From positions 62,001 through 126,000 of the forward strand of contig JAGWFS010000004.1 of NCBI GenBank assembly GCA_028867785.1: a DNA stretch of 64,000 bases. Reading direction: 5' to 3'. Numbering within the stretch: the stretch's first letter is position 1; every line of letters starts with the position of its first letter. The notes under the pieces are model-generated. The model saw only the letters and a program-made list of their open reading frames with translations, did not search any database and was not told where the DNA came from. The translations under genes were made by a program, and so were the position numbers. Shown here in pieces: positions 1 to 6,594 of this stretch. The DNA comes from Nitrososphaerota archaeon. Lineage in GTDB: Archaea; Thermoproteota; Nitrososphaeria; Nitrososphaerales; Nitrosopumilaceae.

Positions 1-1367
1 TTGTATATCGTTATTCCAACATCCTGGACAAAGGTGGAGCCTCCAACATCTTCCCCTATTGCCACAGGATACGTACCCAGGCTTGCGTTTACGGACGTAA
101 AATTGATTGTAAAAAAATACGGGATTGTAGGTGCCAGATCAAATGAAGGGTCAGGTATAGAGACTGAGAGCCAAGATGGCATCGGAAGAACCTTGGTCCC
201 GTTCTGCATGCCAAGCACGGACAGTTTCACTGGAAGCGGGTTGGTTGTATAGTCCGGCGGGTTGTATATCACCCCAAAGATTCCGCTTCCGGTGTGTCCA
301 TTGCCCCCAAACCTTCCATCAAATTCTATCTTTTGGGATGAACTGATTATGCTCATATTCTGGCCCTTTGCAATAGGGATATAGCTTGATGCGCTAGTGC
401 CATCCGGAGACTTGGCAACCAGCGTGACGACGGGTGTAAAAATTGCATTTGGAACTCCCGGCGTGACAATTCCAGAGGTTACCATCCTTACTTTTGATCC
501 TGTTTGGGTTGCAATTGTCTGGTTTGGAATGAACCGCAGATACTTGCCTGCAGGCAGGTCTTGTGCTGAGAGTGTGACCTTCTGGTCATTCCCGTATACA
601 GTTATTGGATATTCCTCGTAAGCTACAAAGCTTGTGCATCCGCCGCCGTGGCCATACTGCTGGCAGACATTTGCCCGATGGATCTCAGGCAGCCCCGCAT
701 CAAGCCAGATAGTTGCATTGCCTGATACCGTAAGATGCAGTATTCCTATAGGGGTCCGGTTTAGGTCGGTCTCATTTCCGGAAGGGCCCTTGAGAGAGCC
801 AGTTGCATCGATTAGAATGTCATAGGTTCCAGAAATTGCTGCAGAATCCACGTATACATGGATGGTGCCGTTTGATGTATTCTGGTTTGCCGGATCATGC
901 TTGAAAAAATCCGAGACCGACGGGTCTATCCATGCATTGACATGCGGCGGGATATCTACGGTTGAGAGCCTTGCATAATTCAGATGGTATCCGTTTGTAA
1001 CGTTAATCTTGACCGGAATTTGCATAGACTGTCCCCTGCTTACATCTGCCCCAATGGGACCTCCAGAATACGACAGGATTTGGAGCGGCGATTGTATGTT
1101 TTTTGGGACCTCCTGCCCTTGGCCCGCTGTTGCAGTGCCATTTGGGACATAGTCTTGGTATATGGCAGGGCCTGCCTTGGTTGCGCATTGCATGACATAG
1201 CCCTTGGGGTACAGCTGGGCATGCGGGGGAACCATGATTATCTTGTTAAGATATGCTTGGCTTAGGCACTGCGTCTTGGTAGAATTTTGTGAATAAGCAT
1301 CTGACATGACAGGCAGAAACGCCAGGGCTGCAAGCCCAATTGCAATCAAGATGTATGTGGAGTTCAC
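1..1367 (-). CDS. secreted protein with signal peptide, C-terminus outside window
   Basis: An open frame runs from a GTG at 1367 off the left edge, giving at least 455 residues. The start begins VNSTYILIAIGLAALAF and ends the leader near SDAYSQ, a typical signal peptide. The mature part is rich in Asn-x-Ser/Thr sites, Pro and Gly, with predicted beta-rich stretches and a few cysteines, as in archaeal surface or cell-envelope proteins. The frame is closed upstream by TAG at 1380-1382, so GTG is the only good start. A TATA element (TTTTTTAAA) sits 26 bases upstream, supporting a leaderless transcript. I do not recognise the family; an extracytoplasmic adhesion or sensor role is only a guess. 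Confidence 0.72.
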   Translation of the reverse strand, partial: MNSTYILIAIGLAALAFLPVMSDAYSQNSTKTQCLSQAYLNKIIMVPPHAQLYPKGYVMQCATKAGPAIYQDYVPNGTATAGQGQEVPKNIQSPLQILSYSGGPIGADVSRGQSMQIPVKINVTNGYHLNYARLSTVDIPPHVNAWIDPSVSDFFKHDPANQNTSNGTIHVYVDSAAISGTYDILIDATGSLKGPSGNETDLNRTPIGILHLTVSGNATIWLDAGLPEIHRANVCQQYGHGGGCTSFVAYEEYPITVYGNDQKVTLSAQDLPAGKYLRFIPNQTIATQTGSKVRMVTSGIVTPGVPNAIFTPVVTLVAKSPDGTSASSYIPIAKGQNMSIISSSQKIEFDGRFGGNGHTGSGIFGVIYNPPDYTTNPLPVKLSVLGMQNGTKVLPMPSWLSVSIPDPSFDLAPTIPYFFTINFTSVNASLGTYPVAIGEDVGGSTFVQDVGITIY

Positions 1368-1392
1368 TTTTGATTCGTACTAGACTTGTGTA

Positions 1393-1411
1393 GTTTAAAA
1401 AATTGGCGCAG
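1393..1411 (-). promoter_or_regulatory. BRE/TATA promoter of the secreted-protein gene
   Basis: Read on the minus strand this is CTGCGCCAATTTTTTAAAC, with the TATA part about 26 bases before the GTG start at 1367. The same 19 bases with one change occur at 6121-6139, also about 27 bases before a secreted-type start codon. Confidence 0.6.
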
Positions 1412-1442
1412 ATTTTCTAATCTATATTGATATACTAGAACA

Positions 1443-1450
1443 ATCTGACA
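1443..1450. repeat. left 8-bp target-site duplication (ATCTGACA)
   Basis: ATCTGACA lies directly outside the left inverted repeat and is repeated exactly at 3814-3821 directly outside the right one. An 8-bp duplication is the usual product of IS6-type transposition. Confidence 0.85.
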
Positions 1451-1512
1451 ACTTCCGTTAACTCATCGAGGTTTTCATAACTGAAATTCTTCGTGTTAAC
1501 TTTCGAGGTTTG
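1451..1512 (+). repeat. left terminal inverted repeat of the IS
   Basis: It starts ACTTCCGTTAAC and contains a second GTTAAC exactly 38 bases after the first. The reverse complement of 3752-3813 has the same layout; 45 of 62 positions match by hand count, with 19 of the innermost 20 identical. The two GTTAAC boxes per end could be transposase binding sites. Confidence 0.8.
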
Positions 1513-1553
1513 GGATCATTTTAAATCCAAATCCAAGCTTTCCAAACTGAGAA

Positions 1554-2138
1554 ATGAACCGAATAACACCACGAGAAATCATACTGACCATAATTTCAGT
1601 CATTCTGGCAGGGATTACGGGGTACATCGTAAATTGGAACGTTAGCACATTGATCGCAAATCAAACTGTTATTGCTTATTTTCTCTTAGGTGGAATCATA
1701 GCATCATTAGTTTATGGATGGAAGCCCCGACTAGAAAGATTCTTTGAGAAACATGAAAATCACGAAAAAAAGGAACTTTACAAGAAAATCCATGAGGAGT
1801 TGAAGGACGCCATAGAATCTCTTGATAATACCCTAGAGAGGGATACTTACAAAGTTGAGGTTCAAGGTAAGGAGATATACTGGAAACATATCTTCATGAA
1901 TCATGCAGTTTATGATAGTTCGATTTATTCAGGAGATTTTAACCAGATAGATCACAAATTACAACAACCTATACAAGACATCTATGGAAAAATCAACCTT
2001 CATTATCAAGGCGTGAAAAAAATAGTTGATGATCGTGAGAACGCTGTTGAACAAGCTCCAATTCTAGACGGATATGAAAAAGAATTACGCAAGGATATTC
2101 CTACAGTCATGAATGAATTAAAAAAATATTTTCAATAA
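1554..2138 (+). CDS. membrane-anchored coiled-coil passenger protein of the IS
   Basis: This 194-residue protein has two hydrophobic segments near the N-terminus (about residues 9-27 and 38-55), then a long charged, mostly helical cytoplasmic part rich in Lys and Glu. No catalytic motif is visible and I do not recognise a family. A TATA-like ATTTTAAAT lies about 28 bases before the ATG, inside the element and just past the left inverted repeat, so the gene has its own promoter. It converges on the small gene at 2143-2328. Its position makes it cargo; a role in host interaction or in an addiction or defence function is speculation. Confidence 0.7.
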   Translation: MNRITPREIILTIISVILAGITGYIVNWNVSTLIANQTVIAYFLLGGIIASLVYGWKPRLERFFEKHENHEKKELYKKIHEELKDAIESLDNTLERDTYKVEVQGKEIYWKHIFMNHAVYDSSIYSGDFNQIDHKLQQPIQDIYGKINLHYQGVKKIVDDRENAVEQAPILDGYEKELRKDIPTVMNELKKYFQ

Positions 2139-2142
2139 AGTG

Positions 2143-2328
2143 TTAGTCATCAGATATAGGTTTAGAACTAACCTTTGTTATTTTTGCACTCGTAACAGGT
2201 GGGGCATTTTGGCTCCCCTTGAATGGTATAGAAGGGGCATTCACTGATTCTTGTGCTTTTACTATTGAAGGTGCGTTTCCACTACCCCCAAGAGTTGATC
2301 GGCTAATCTTTGGTGTGTCGTCTGCCAT
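2143..2328 (-). CDS. small repeat-containing hypothetical protein (IS passenger)
   Basis: Sixty-one residues, low complexity, with three spaced copies of an N-A-P-(S/P)-(I/V) motif and many Ser, Lys and Pro residues; probably unstructured. A TTTAAATA box about 20 bases upstream and a GAGG before the ATG support expression. It ends four bases from the stop of the convergent membrane-protein gene. No family is recognised. Confidence 0.5.
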   Translation of the reverse strand: MADDTPKISRSTLGGSGNAPSIVKAQESVNAPSIPFKGSQNAPPVTSAKITKVSSKPISDD

Positions 2329-2380
2329 AAGACATATTCCTCATTTTCTTATTTAAAATGTGGGATTGATTGTTAGTAAA

Positions 2381-2521
2381 CTACTTGTTACTTCTTAGAT
2401 ATTCACTTAGAATAACTCTGATCGTTTCGGGTACCGTTTCAAGCAATCTTTCTTTACGCTCTCTTTCCAATACTTTTACCATCTCATCAGGTAGTGATAC
2501 CATTATTTTCTTCATTGCCAT
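2381..2521 (-). CDS. ribbon-helix-helix (CopG/Arc-type) DNA-binding protein
   Basis: This 46-residue protein starts MAMKKIMVSLPDEM and ends EYLRSNK. It has the ribbon-helix-helix plan: a short beta strand (KKIMVSLP), a helix (DEMVKVLERERKERL), a turn and a second helix (TVPETIRVILSEYL). Such proteins dimerise and bind short palindromes. Two perfect palindromes (2533-2546 and 2567-2584) lie between its start and the divergent transposase start, so it probably represses both itself and the transposase. It is also the size of antitoxins of this fold, but no toxin-like partner is adjacent. Confidence 0.8.
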   Translation of the reverse strand: MAMKKIMVSLPDEMVKVLERERKERLLETVPETIRVILSEYLRSNK

Positions 2522-2532
2522 AATACCATTAG

Positions 2533-2584
2533 ATACCAATCGGTATATTTATTAATTGCTATGTAGATACCTATTGGTAGGTAT
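2533..2584. promoter_or_regulatory. twin palindromic operators in the RHH/transposase divergent promoter
   Basis: Two inverted repeats share a core: ATACCAATCGGTAT at 2533-2546 and ATACCTATTGGTAGGTAT at 2567-2584. Both fit ATACC-N4-GGTA. The AT-rich stretch between them (TATATTTATTAAT) can serve as TATA box in both directions. The spacing places one site before each gene, as expected for autoregulation by the adjacent RHH protein. Confidence 0.7.
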
Positions 2585-2591
2585 TGGAATA

Positions 2592-3785
2592 ATGGTCATA
2601 AACAGAAAAGAGATCCAAACAAGAGAAATGAGAGCACTGACGATAGTTGGCCAGTCAGATCAAATCAAGCGGATTAACGCTGTCACTTACAAAGTAAAAT
2701 CCCAAAATTCTGATTGCTGGTATGATGTTATCCATGTATACAAACATGGGTGGACTTGCACGTGCAATGATTTTCTTTTCAGACATGAGAGAGTAGGCGA
2801 CTGCAAGCACATTCAGGCAGTCTACATTTCAAAGGAACTACGCCACAAGGTACTGGCAAACAATGACGTCAAGGAGATCGAATCAGACAACAAGCTAGTC
2901 TGCAACTGCGGTTCTCTTAACATAATCAAGATAGGAATCAGGCACAACAAGTCAGGCGATATGCAGGTTTTCAAGTGCAAGGAATGTAGCAAAAAGTGGT
3001 CTGATAATCTAGGTTTTGCAAAGAACAGGATAGATTCGAAGATAATTACTGTAGCACTAGACCTTTACTTCAAGGGAATATCACTTAGAAAAGTAAAGGA
3101 ACATGTCAAACTATTCTATGGAATCTCAGTAAGTCATGTAGCTATTCTAAAATGGATTCACAAGTTTGGCGAGGTAGTAGCACCCTTTGTTGATTCTTTA
3201 GTACCTAAAGATGTATCAGGCGTGTATCACGTTGACGAAATGATGGTTCACGTAAGAAAGGAACAACATGAAAAGGGTCACTATCAATGGCTTTGGAATA
3301 TGATGGATAACACAACACGCTTCTGGATTAGTTCAAAGGTATCTCAAAGAAGGGAAGTCTCAGATGCAAGGGCAGTCTTTCAGGATGCCAAGAGAAAGAC
3401 GCCAACACCAATAGCTATAGTTCATGATGGCCTACCAACATACAACGAAGCCTATTGGAAGGAATACTATACCATGGAAGGCAAGAGAGTCAAGAACATC
3501 AGATCGGTATCAGTAAGGCATGACGGTCTAAACCAAAAGATCGAGAGGCTAAACGGCGTCTTTAGAGACAGAGAGAAAGTAATGAGAGGCATGGATCACA
3601 AGGAATCCGCACAGAAGTTAATTGATGCTACTAGAATACACTACAATTTCATCAGAGAACACGGTTCAATCAAGAAGACTCCTGCGGAACAAGCTGGGAT
3701 TAATCTAGACTTGGGACAGAACAAAATTGAAGGCTTGATCAAGCTGGCCAGCAAACCCCGAAAGTTAACACAGACAACTTTATGA
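2592..3785 (+). CDS. DDE transposase with N-terminal SWIM zinc finger
   Basis: From the ATG at 2592 the protein is 397 residues. It opens with a SWIM-type zinc finger (C56, C58, C71, H73), followed by a zinc ribbon (C104, C106, C129, C132), a helix-turn-helix region, and a DDE catalytic core with D215 (HVDEM), D279 (VHDG) and E318 (QKIERLNG), the layout of IS6-type enzymes. A start at 2556 would put the second operator inside the coding region, so 2592 is preferred. The C-terminal codons overlap the right inverted repeat. The gene appears intact and the flanking duplication is perfect, so it may still be active. Confidence 0.9.
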   Translation: MVINRKEIQTREMRALTIVGQSDQIKRINAVTYKVKSQNSDCWYDVIHVYKHGWTCTCNDFLFRHERVGDCKHIQAVYISKELRHKVLANNDVKEIESDNKLVCNCGSLNIIKIGIRHNKSGDMQVFKCKECSKKWSDNLGFAKNRIDSKIITVALDLYFKGISLRKVKEHVKLFYGISVSHVAILKWIHKFGEVVAPFVDSLVPKDVSGVYHVDEMMVHVRKEQHEKGHYQWLWNMMDNTTRFWISSKVSQRREVSDARAVFQDAKRKTPTPIAIVHDGLPTYNEAYWKEYYTMEGKRVKNIRSVSVRHDGLNQKIERLNGVFRDREKVMRGMDHKESAQKLIDATRIHYNFIREHGSIKKTPAEQAGINLDLGQNKIEGLIKLASKPRKLTQTTL

Positions 3786-3813
3786 AGACAAATCTCATTA
3801 AGTTAACAGAAGT
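3752..3813 (-). repeat. right terminal inverted repeat of the IS
   Basis: Reverse complement begins ACTTCTGTTAAC and ends GGGGTTTG. It overlaps the last 34 bases of the transposase gene. See the left repeat for the match count. Confidence 0.8.
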
Positions 3814-3821
3814 ATCTGACA
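3814..3821. repeat. right 8-bp target-site duplication (ATCTGACA)
   Basis: Exact copy of 1443-1450, directly abutting the right inverted repeat. Confidence 0.85.
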
Positions 3822-4293
3822 GATATTTTATTAGCAAGAGATCTTGTTTTGCTTCTTGGTAGGTTGTGGGTACCCTACCCGTATTAGTGATTGTACATAT
3901 TTCTTCCCCAAAGTAACCAAACCCACGTTTTTATTTCTCTTATCAAGTTATCAATCTGCCTCAAAGAAAACATCATTTGTCTATTCATATGACTCACGCC
4001 TATAGGCTTCTCAATTACTACATTAACATGAGTAACTTCTAAATCCCGTACAAATGATTTCATGATATGAAAAACAGTTTTTGTATCAATGTAACAATAA
4101 TTTTATTATCTCCTTTCCACATTACATCTTGGAACAGAATGATACTTCAAAAACTAGAAAAATGTGAACCGTTTTCGTTCATTGAGAATTCAATCTGTCA
4201 TGTACTTCCCGGCGGGAGCATCTACATCCCCGGTACAGTTCCCTTCCGGCCAGGTGTCTTCCCGCTTTTAAGGGACGTACAGCTTGCAACCAC
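3822..4293. other. intergenic stretch right of the IS
   Basis: Holds one doubtful minus-strand reading frame (3884-4063), an imperfect hairpin (GGTAGG at 3858-3863 with CCTACC at 3874-3879), and a TATA-like CTTTTAAG near 4265 that would serve the integrase stub at 4294. I see nothing else. Confidence 0.4.
3884..4063 (-). CDS. doubtful small hypothetical protein
   Basis: A 59-residue ATG-initiated frame starting MKSFVRDLEVTHVNVVIEK. It has a Trp-rich C-terminus and no recognised motif. It lies alone in the gap right of the IS and may be the remnant of a larger gene. No clear promoter was found, and chance is possible. Confidence 0.25.
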   Translation of the reverse strand: MKSFVRDLEVTHVNVVIEKPIGVSHMNRQMMFSLRQIDNLIREIKTWVWLLWGRNMYNH

Positions 4294-4398
4294 ATGATAG
4301 ACATACACGGATACGCAAAGAGACTGGAGCAGGTGCTGGCCCGCATAAAAAAATCACAGGTCATGTCCACAAGTGACAAGGACCTGCTGAAAAGATAA
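4294..4398 (+). pseudogene. integrase (tyrosine recombinase) N-terminal remnant
   Basis: Thirty-four codons (MIDIHGYAKRLEQVLARIKK, then SQVMSTSDKDLLKR) resemble the extreme N-terminus of archaeal XerA-like integrases, the start of the SAM-like core-binding domain. A TATA box (CTTTTAAG, about 4265-4272) lies about 25 bases before the ATG, so the original promoter survives. The frame stops where a CDC48-like fragment begins in another frame. The catalytic domain is absent. The assignment rests on resemblance to the better preserved integrase remnant at 10754. Confidence 0.5.
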
Positions 4399-4721
4399 CT
4401 GTAAAACCGCTCGAGTCCATACCGCCTATTGATGAAAGATATCTTGCAGATGCACTAGAAAATGTTCCAGTGACAAAAAATGACAACATCATGGTTCCTT
4501 ATTTTGGAGGAAGATTGACATTTCAAGTTGTAGGTACAGAACCACATGATGACGTGGTAATTGATCAAAAAACTATCTTTACAATAACGAACAAAAGTAC
4601 TAGATCAACATATGTTATGTCACAATTTGTTTATCCAATGAACCATGTTGATTCTCGAATAACCATTCAAGGAAATCTTCCAAAAGAAGAATTAATTCAA
4701 GTTGGAGAGTCGATTAAATAA
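4377..4721 (+). pseudogene. CDC48 N-domain fragment fused to a foreign C-terminus
   Basis: From about 4386 the frame reads [20 protein letters not shown] and on through [19 protein letters not shown] to KTIFTIT. This closely matches the second half of the N-domain of the intact CDC48 at 15683. Both ATPase domains are missing. After NKSTRS the frame continues, without stop, into a tail ending GNLPKEELIQVGESIK that is not CDC48. It resembles the end of DUF4367-type or other lipoprotein-carrier-like proteins, though this is uncertain. A TGA at 4374 closes the frame upstream; GTG 4470 is the first standard start. Probably debris from recombination, though a small fusion protein could still be made. 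Confidence 0.6.
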
Positions 4722-4872
4722 AAAATGAAAACCCTGCACCTTACAAAAATTAATGCCCTCTATTGGATAGAAACCCTAGTGGAAATCTTATCAATCATCT
4801 GATTCAAGCCGGACATGGCATCGTTTAAATAAAATAAAGCTAGAATTTCAGCAGGCAAAGGTATCTAGTCAT

Positions 4873-5256
4873 ATGGAAGAATCAAAAACAAACATCAACC
4901 CAGAATTTCGAGCCATGTCACCTCGTTTTGTAGTCAAAAGCTTTGACAGAGCAATTGAACACTATGCGAAGATAGGCTTTCAAGTCATTTATCGAGGCGA
5001 AGGTTTCATGATTTTAGGACGAGATGCTGTGGAAATTCAGATGAATGAAGATGTAGACCAAGTTCGTGGAAGCTCTATTTGTTACATGACGGTTAGCGGA
5101 ATTGAAACAATCTACAAGGAAATCAGTTCGAAAATTCCAGTGGATCCATGTATGAGACGTAGCTATTCATTGAATAAACAGCCGTACGGGGTCAAGGAAT
5201 TTGCGCTGTACGATCCGTTTGGAAATCTGCTATTTTTTGCGGAACCAACTGATTGA
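4873..5256 (+). CDS. VOC-family (glyoxalase/bleomycin-resistance-like) protein
   Basis: A 127-residue single-domain vicinal-oxygen-chelate protein. It has the beta-alpha-beta-beta-beta repeats of the fold, with the strand MSPRFVVKSFDRAIEHYAKI near the start and EFALYDPFGNLLFFAEP near the end, which is typical of bleomycin-binding or glyoxalase-like members. Such proteins bind hydrophobic or electrophilic ligands or metals; the substrate cannot be read from the sequence. A TATA-like TTTAAATAAA lies about 45 bases upstream. The gene stands alone among remnants and could be transferred cargo. Confidence 0.75.
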   Translation: MEESKTNINPEFRAMSPRFVVKSFDRAIEHYAKIGFQVIYRGEGFMILGRDAVEIQMNEDVDQVRGSSICYMTVSGIETIYKEISSKIPVDPCMRRSYSLNKQPYGVKEFALYDPFGNLLFFAEPTD

Positions 5257-5330
5257 TGAAAGTCCAGATTGTCCAACCCATCGATTTGTTTCATTAAAAT
5301 TTAGCATGAAGGTATGTTTTCTATACGAAT

Positions 5331-5348
5331 TGGTCCAGAAATGGACCA
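5331..5348. repeat. perfect hairpin with GAAA tetraloop
   Basis: TGGTCCA-GAAA-TGGACCA forms a 7-bp stem closed by a GNRA-type tetraloop, 75 bases after the VOC gene. It is not followed by a T-run in either direction, so it is not a plain terminator. It may be an RNA structure or an operator. Confidence 0.4.
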
Positions 5349-5357
5349 TGATGGTAC

Positions 5358-5510
5358 CTAGTTCCCTCGAGCCCGCCATAACTGTTTTAGCGAATACCTT
5401 TGTCCGACTACAGAGTCATAGGTGAGCTTACAATACACACCTTCTCTGACTTTTCCTATTTCAGTAAGATGGTATCGAATTTGAGCTCTAAAGCAAACGT
5501 TACGTTGCAT
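5358..5510 (-). CDS. small basic hypothetical protein
   Basis: A 50-residue ATG frame starting MQRNVCFRAQIRYHLTEIGK and ending LWRARGN. It is rich in Arg, Lys and aromatic residues. The composition and the continuous frame look coding, but there is no recognised family. It is divergent from the AHSA1-type gene at 5550, sharing the intergenic TATA region. Could be a fragment. Confidence 0.35.
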   Translation of the reverse strand: MQRNVCFRAQIRYHLTEIGKVREGVYCKLTYDSVVGQRYSLKQLWRARGN

Positions 5511-5549
5511 AAGATGATTTTATAAACTCGGGATGAATTTTATTCTTAT

Positions 5550-5999
5550 ATGTCAAATAACAGCGTAACACTACACAGAGTTGTTAAAGCAACTCCAGAA
5601 AAAGTTTTTCGTGCCTTTACCGAACCCAGCGCTTTATCCTTTTGGCTTCCGCCTTATGGATACTTGTGTGTAGTTCATCAAATAGATCCGCGTGTAGGCA
5701 GCAGTTATAAAATGTCCTTTACTAATTTTTCTACCGGTAACGGACATTCTTTTGGCGGCAAGTTTTTGGAAATTAAACCGAATGAATTTTTAAAGTACAC
5801 CGGTAAATTTGACAACCCAAATTTGCCCGGAGAAATGACTACTTCAATCTGGCTCAAAAAAGTTTCTTGCGGCACAGAACTTAAGGTCGTTCAGGAAGGC
5901 ATTCCATCAGCCATTCCGACAGAAATGTGTTATTTAGGTTGGCAAGAGTCGTTAGAAAAATTGATAAAATTAGTTGAGCCGGAAATTCCAGCCGTTTAG
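5550..5999 (+). CDS. SRPBCC/AHSA1-family protein
   Basis: This 149-residue protein is a single START-like domain of the activator-of-Hsp90-ATPase-homolog type. It opens with a strand and KATPEKVFRAFTEPSALSFW, the usual signature, and ends with a long helix (GWQESLEKLIKLVEP). These domains bind hydrophobic ligands in a cavity; archaeal and bacterial members are often stress-linked, of unknown substrate. A TATA box (TTTTATAAAC) lies about 30 bases before the ATG. The length is normal for the family. Confidence 0.8.
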   Translation: MSNNSVTLHRVVKATPEKVFRAFTEPSALSFWLPPYGYLCVVHQIDPRVGSSYKMSFTNFSTGNGHSFGGKFLEIKPNEFLKYTGKFDNPNLPGEMTTSIWLKKVSCGTELKVVQEGIPSAIPTEMCYLGWQESLEKLIKLVEPEIPAV

Positions 6000-6013
6000 A
6001 TTTTAGGGCATGG

Positions 6014-6094
6014 TTATTCCTGTGCAAATGTATGATTTATGCCAAGAAAAATTCCAAAAAGTGTAGTCATGATAATAAGTTGTAGAATTTTCAT
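6014..6094 (-). pseudogene. signal-peptide stub of a secreted protein
   Basis: Twenty-six codons from ATG read MKILQLIIMTTLFGIFLGI, then NHTFAQE and a stop: an export signal with no mature protein. The promoter is well preserved (6121-6139). Either the gene was truncated by a stop or deletion, or this is a secreted or leader peptide. Pseudogene is more likely given the surrounding remnants. Confidence 0.45.
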
Positions 6095-6120
6095 GTATTA
6101 TTTCATACGGTACAAACATG

Positions 6121-6139
6121 GTTTAAAAAAGTGGCGCAG
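6121..6139 (-). promoter_or_regulatory. BRE/TATA promoter of the signal-peptide stub
   Basis: On the minus strand CTGCGCCACTTTTTTAAAC, matching 1393-1411 at 18 of 19 positions and at the same distance (about 27 bases) from the start codon. Confidence 0.55.
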
Positions 6140-6466
6140 CATTCTTCTGTTTTTCAGCACTCAATTGCAATCAAACGCAGTTCAGATCTGGTCAGTTTTA
6201 TTCAATGTTTCATAAGAGATGTGAAAATAGTATGCTATCTAATATTTCAATTTTGTACTGAGTGGGTACGAGCCGATGGTGTCTTGGTCCCCATATCCTT
6301 GAGGCAGGTCCTATCAAACACCGAGATGCCTGACGGATTTTCTGCAGTAGGAGATAACGTAGCAATGTTCCATGGAACTAGCGGTGGTCCGATGGGCGAT
6401 TTTGCATACCAATCCACAAGCCCAGCAGTCGGACCGCTTGTCATACAGGCTGCTCCAGTCAACTAG
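6131..6466 (+). pseudogene. possible C-terminal gene remnant
   Basis: The frame ends in a stretch that looks coding: MPDGFSAVGDNVAMFHGTSG, then GPMGDFAYQSTSPAVGPLV to APVN, rich in Gly, Pro, Ser and Ala. The upstream third looks like non-coding sequence, so the true upstream boundary is unknown. A T-rich run follows the stop after about 10 bases, as after a real gene. No family is recognised; it could be the end of an exported copper or other envelope protein, but that is a guess. Confidence 0.3.
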
Positions 6467-6475
6467 GAAGCAATT

Positions 6476-6497
6476 CCTTTTCTTTTTTTATTTTTGA
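6476..6497 (+). terminator. T-rich terminator
   Basis: CCTTTTCTTTTTTTATTTTT follows the remnant stop at 6466. Archaeal RNA polymerase commonly terminates at such T-runs. There is no stem-loop. Confidence 0.45.
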
Positions 6498-6594
6498 TAG
6501 ATGACAAGTAGTTGTGGATCTTGACATATTTGGATCAACATAGTCTTGAAAGAATAGAACTTTCATCGGATTCTGACCTGTGAGAGTTCAAACC

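Larger units (their letters stand above)
1451..3813. mobile_element. insertion sequence with passenger genes, IS6-like
   Basis: A 2363-bp element is bounded by 62-bp imperfect inverted repeats (1451-1512 and 3752-3813) and a perfect 8-bp target duplication. Inside are a two-segment membrane protein (1554-2138), a small repeat protein (2143-2328), a ribbon-helix-helix regulator (2381-2521) and a DDE transposase (2592-3785) whose last codons run into the right repeat. A simple IS would carry only the transposase, so this is an IS with passengers. The exact duplication and open transposase suggest recent insertion. The family assignment rests on the 8-bp duplication and the DDE domain layout, and is an inference. 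Confidence 0.85.
6000..6594. other. intergenic stretch with decayed genes
   Basis: Contains a signal-peptide stub on the minus strand (6014-6094) with its promoter (6121-6139), a possible C-terminal gene remnant on the plus strand ending at 6466, and a T-rich stretch at about 6476-6497 that fits a terminator for it. No intact gene is seen. Confidence 0.5.

Noticed and set aside
3858-3879. GGTAGG...CCTACC hairpin with GGGTACCC core as a terminator of the IS
   Set aside because: No T-run follows on either strand and it lies outside the inverted repeats.
4067-4297. 76-codon plus-strand frame right of the IS
   Set aside because: No domain, no promoter at the right distance, and it runs into the integrase stub start; treated as chance.
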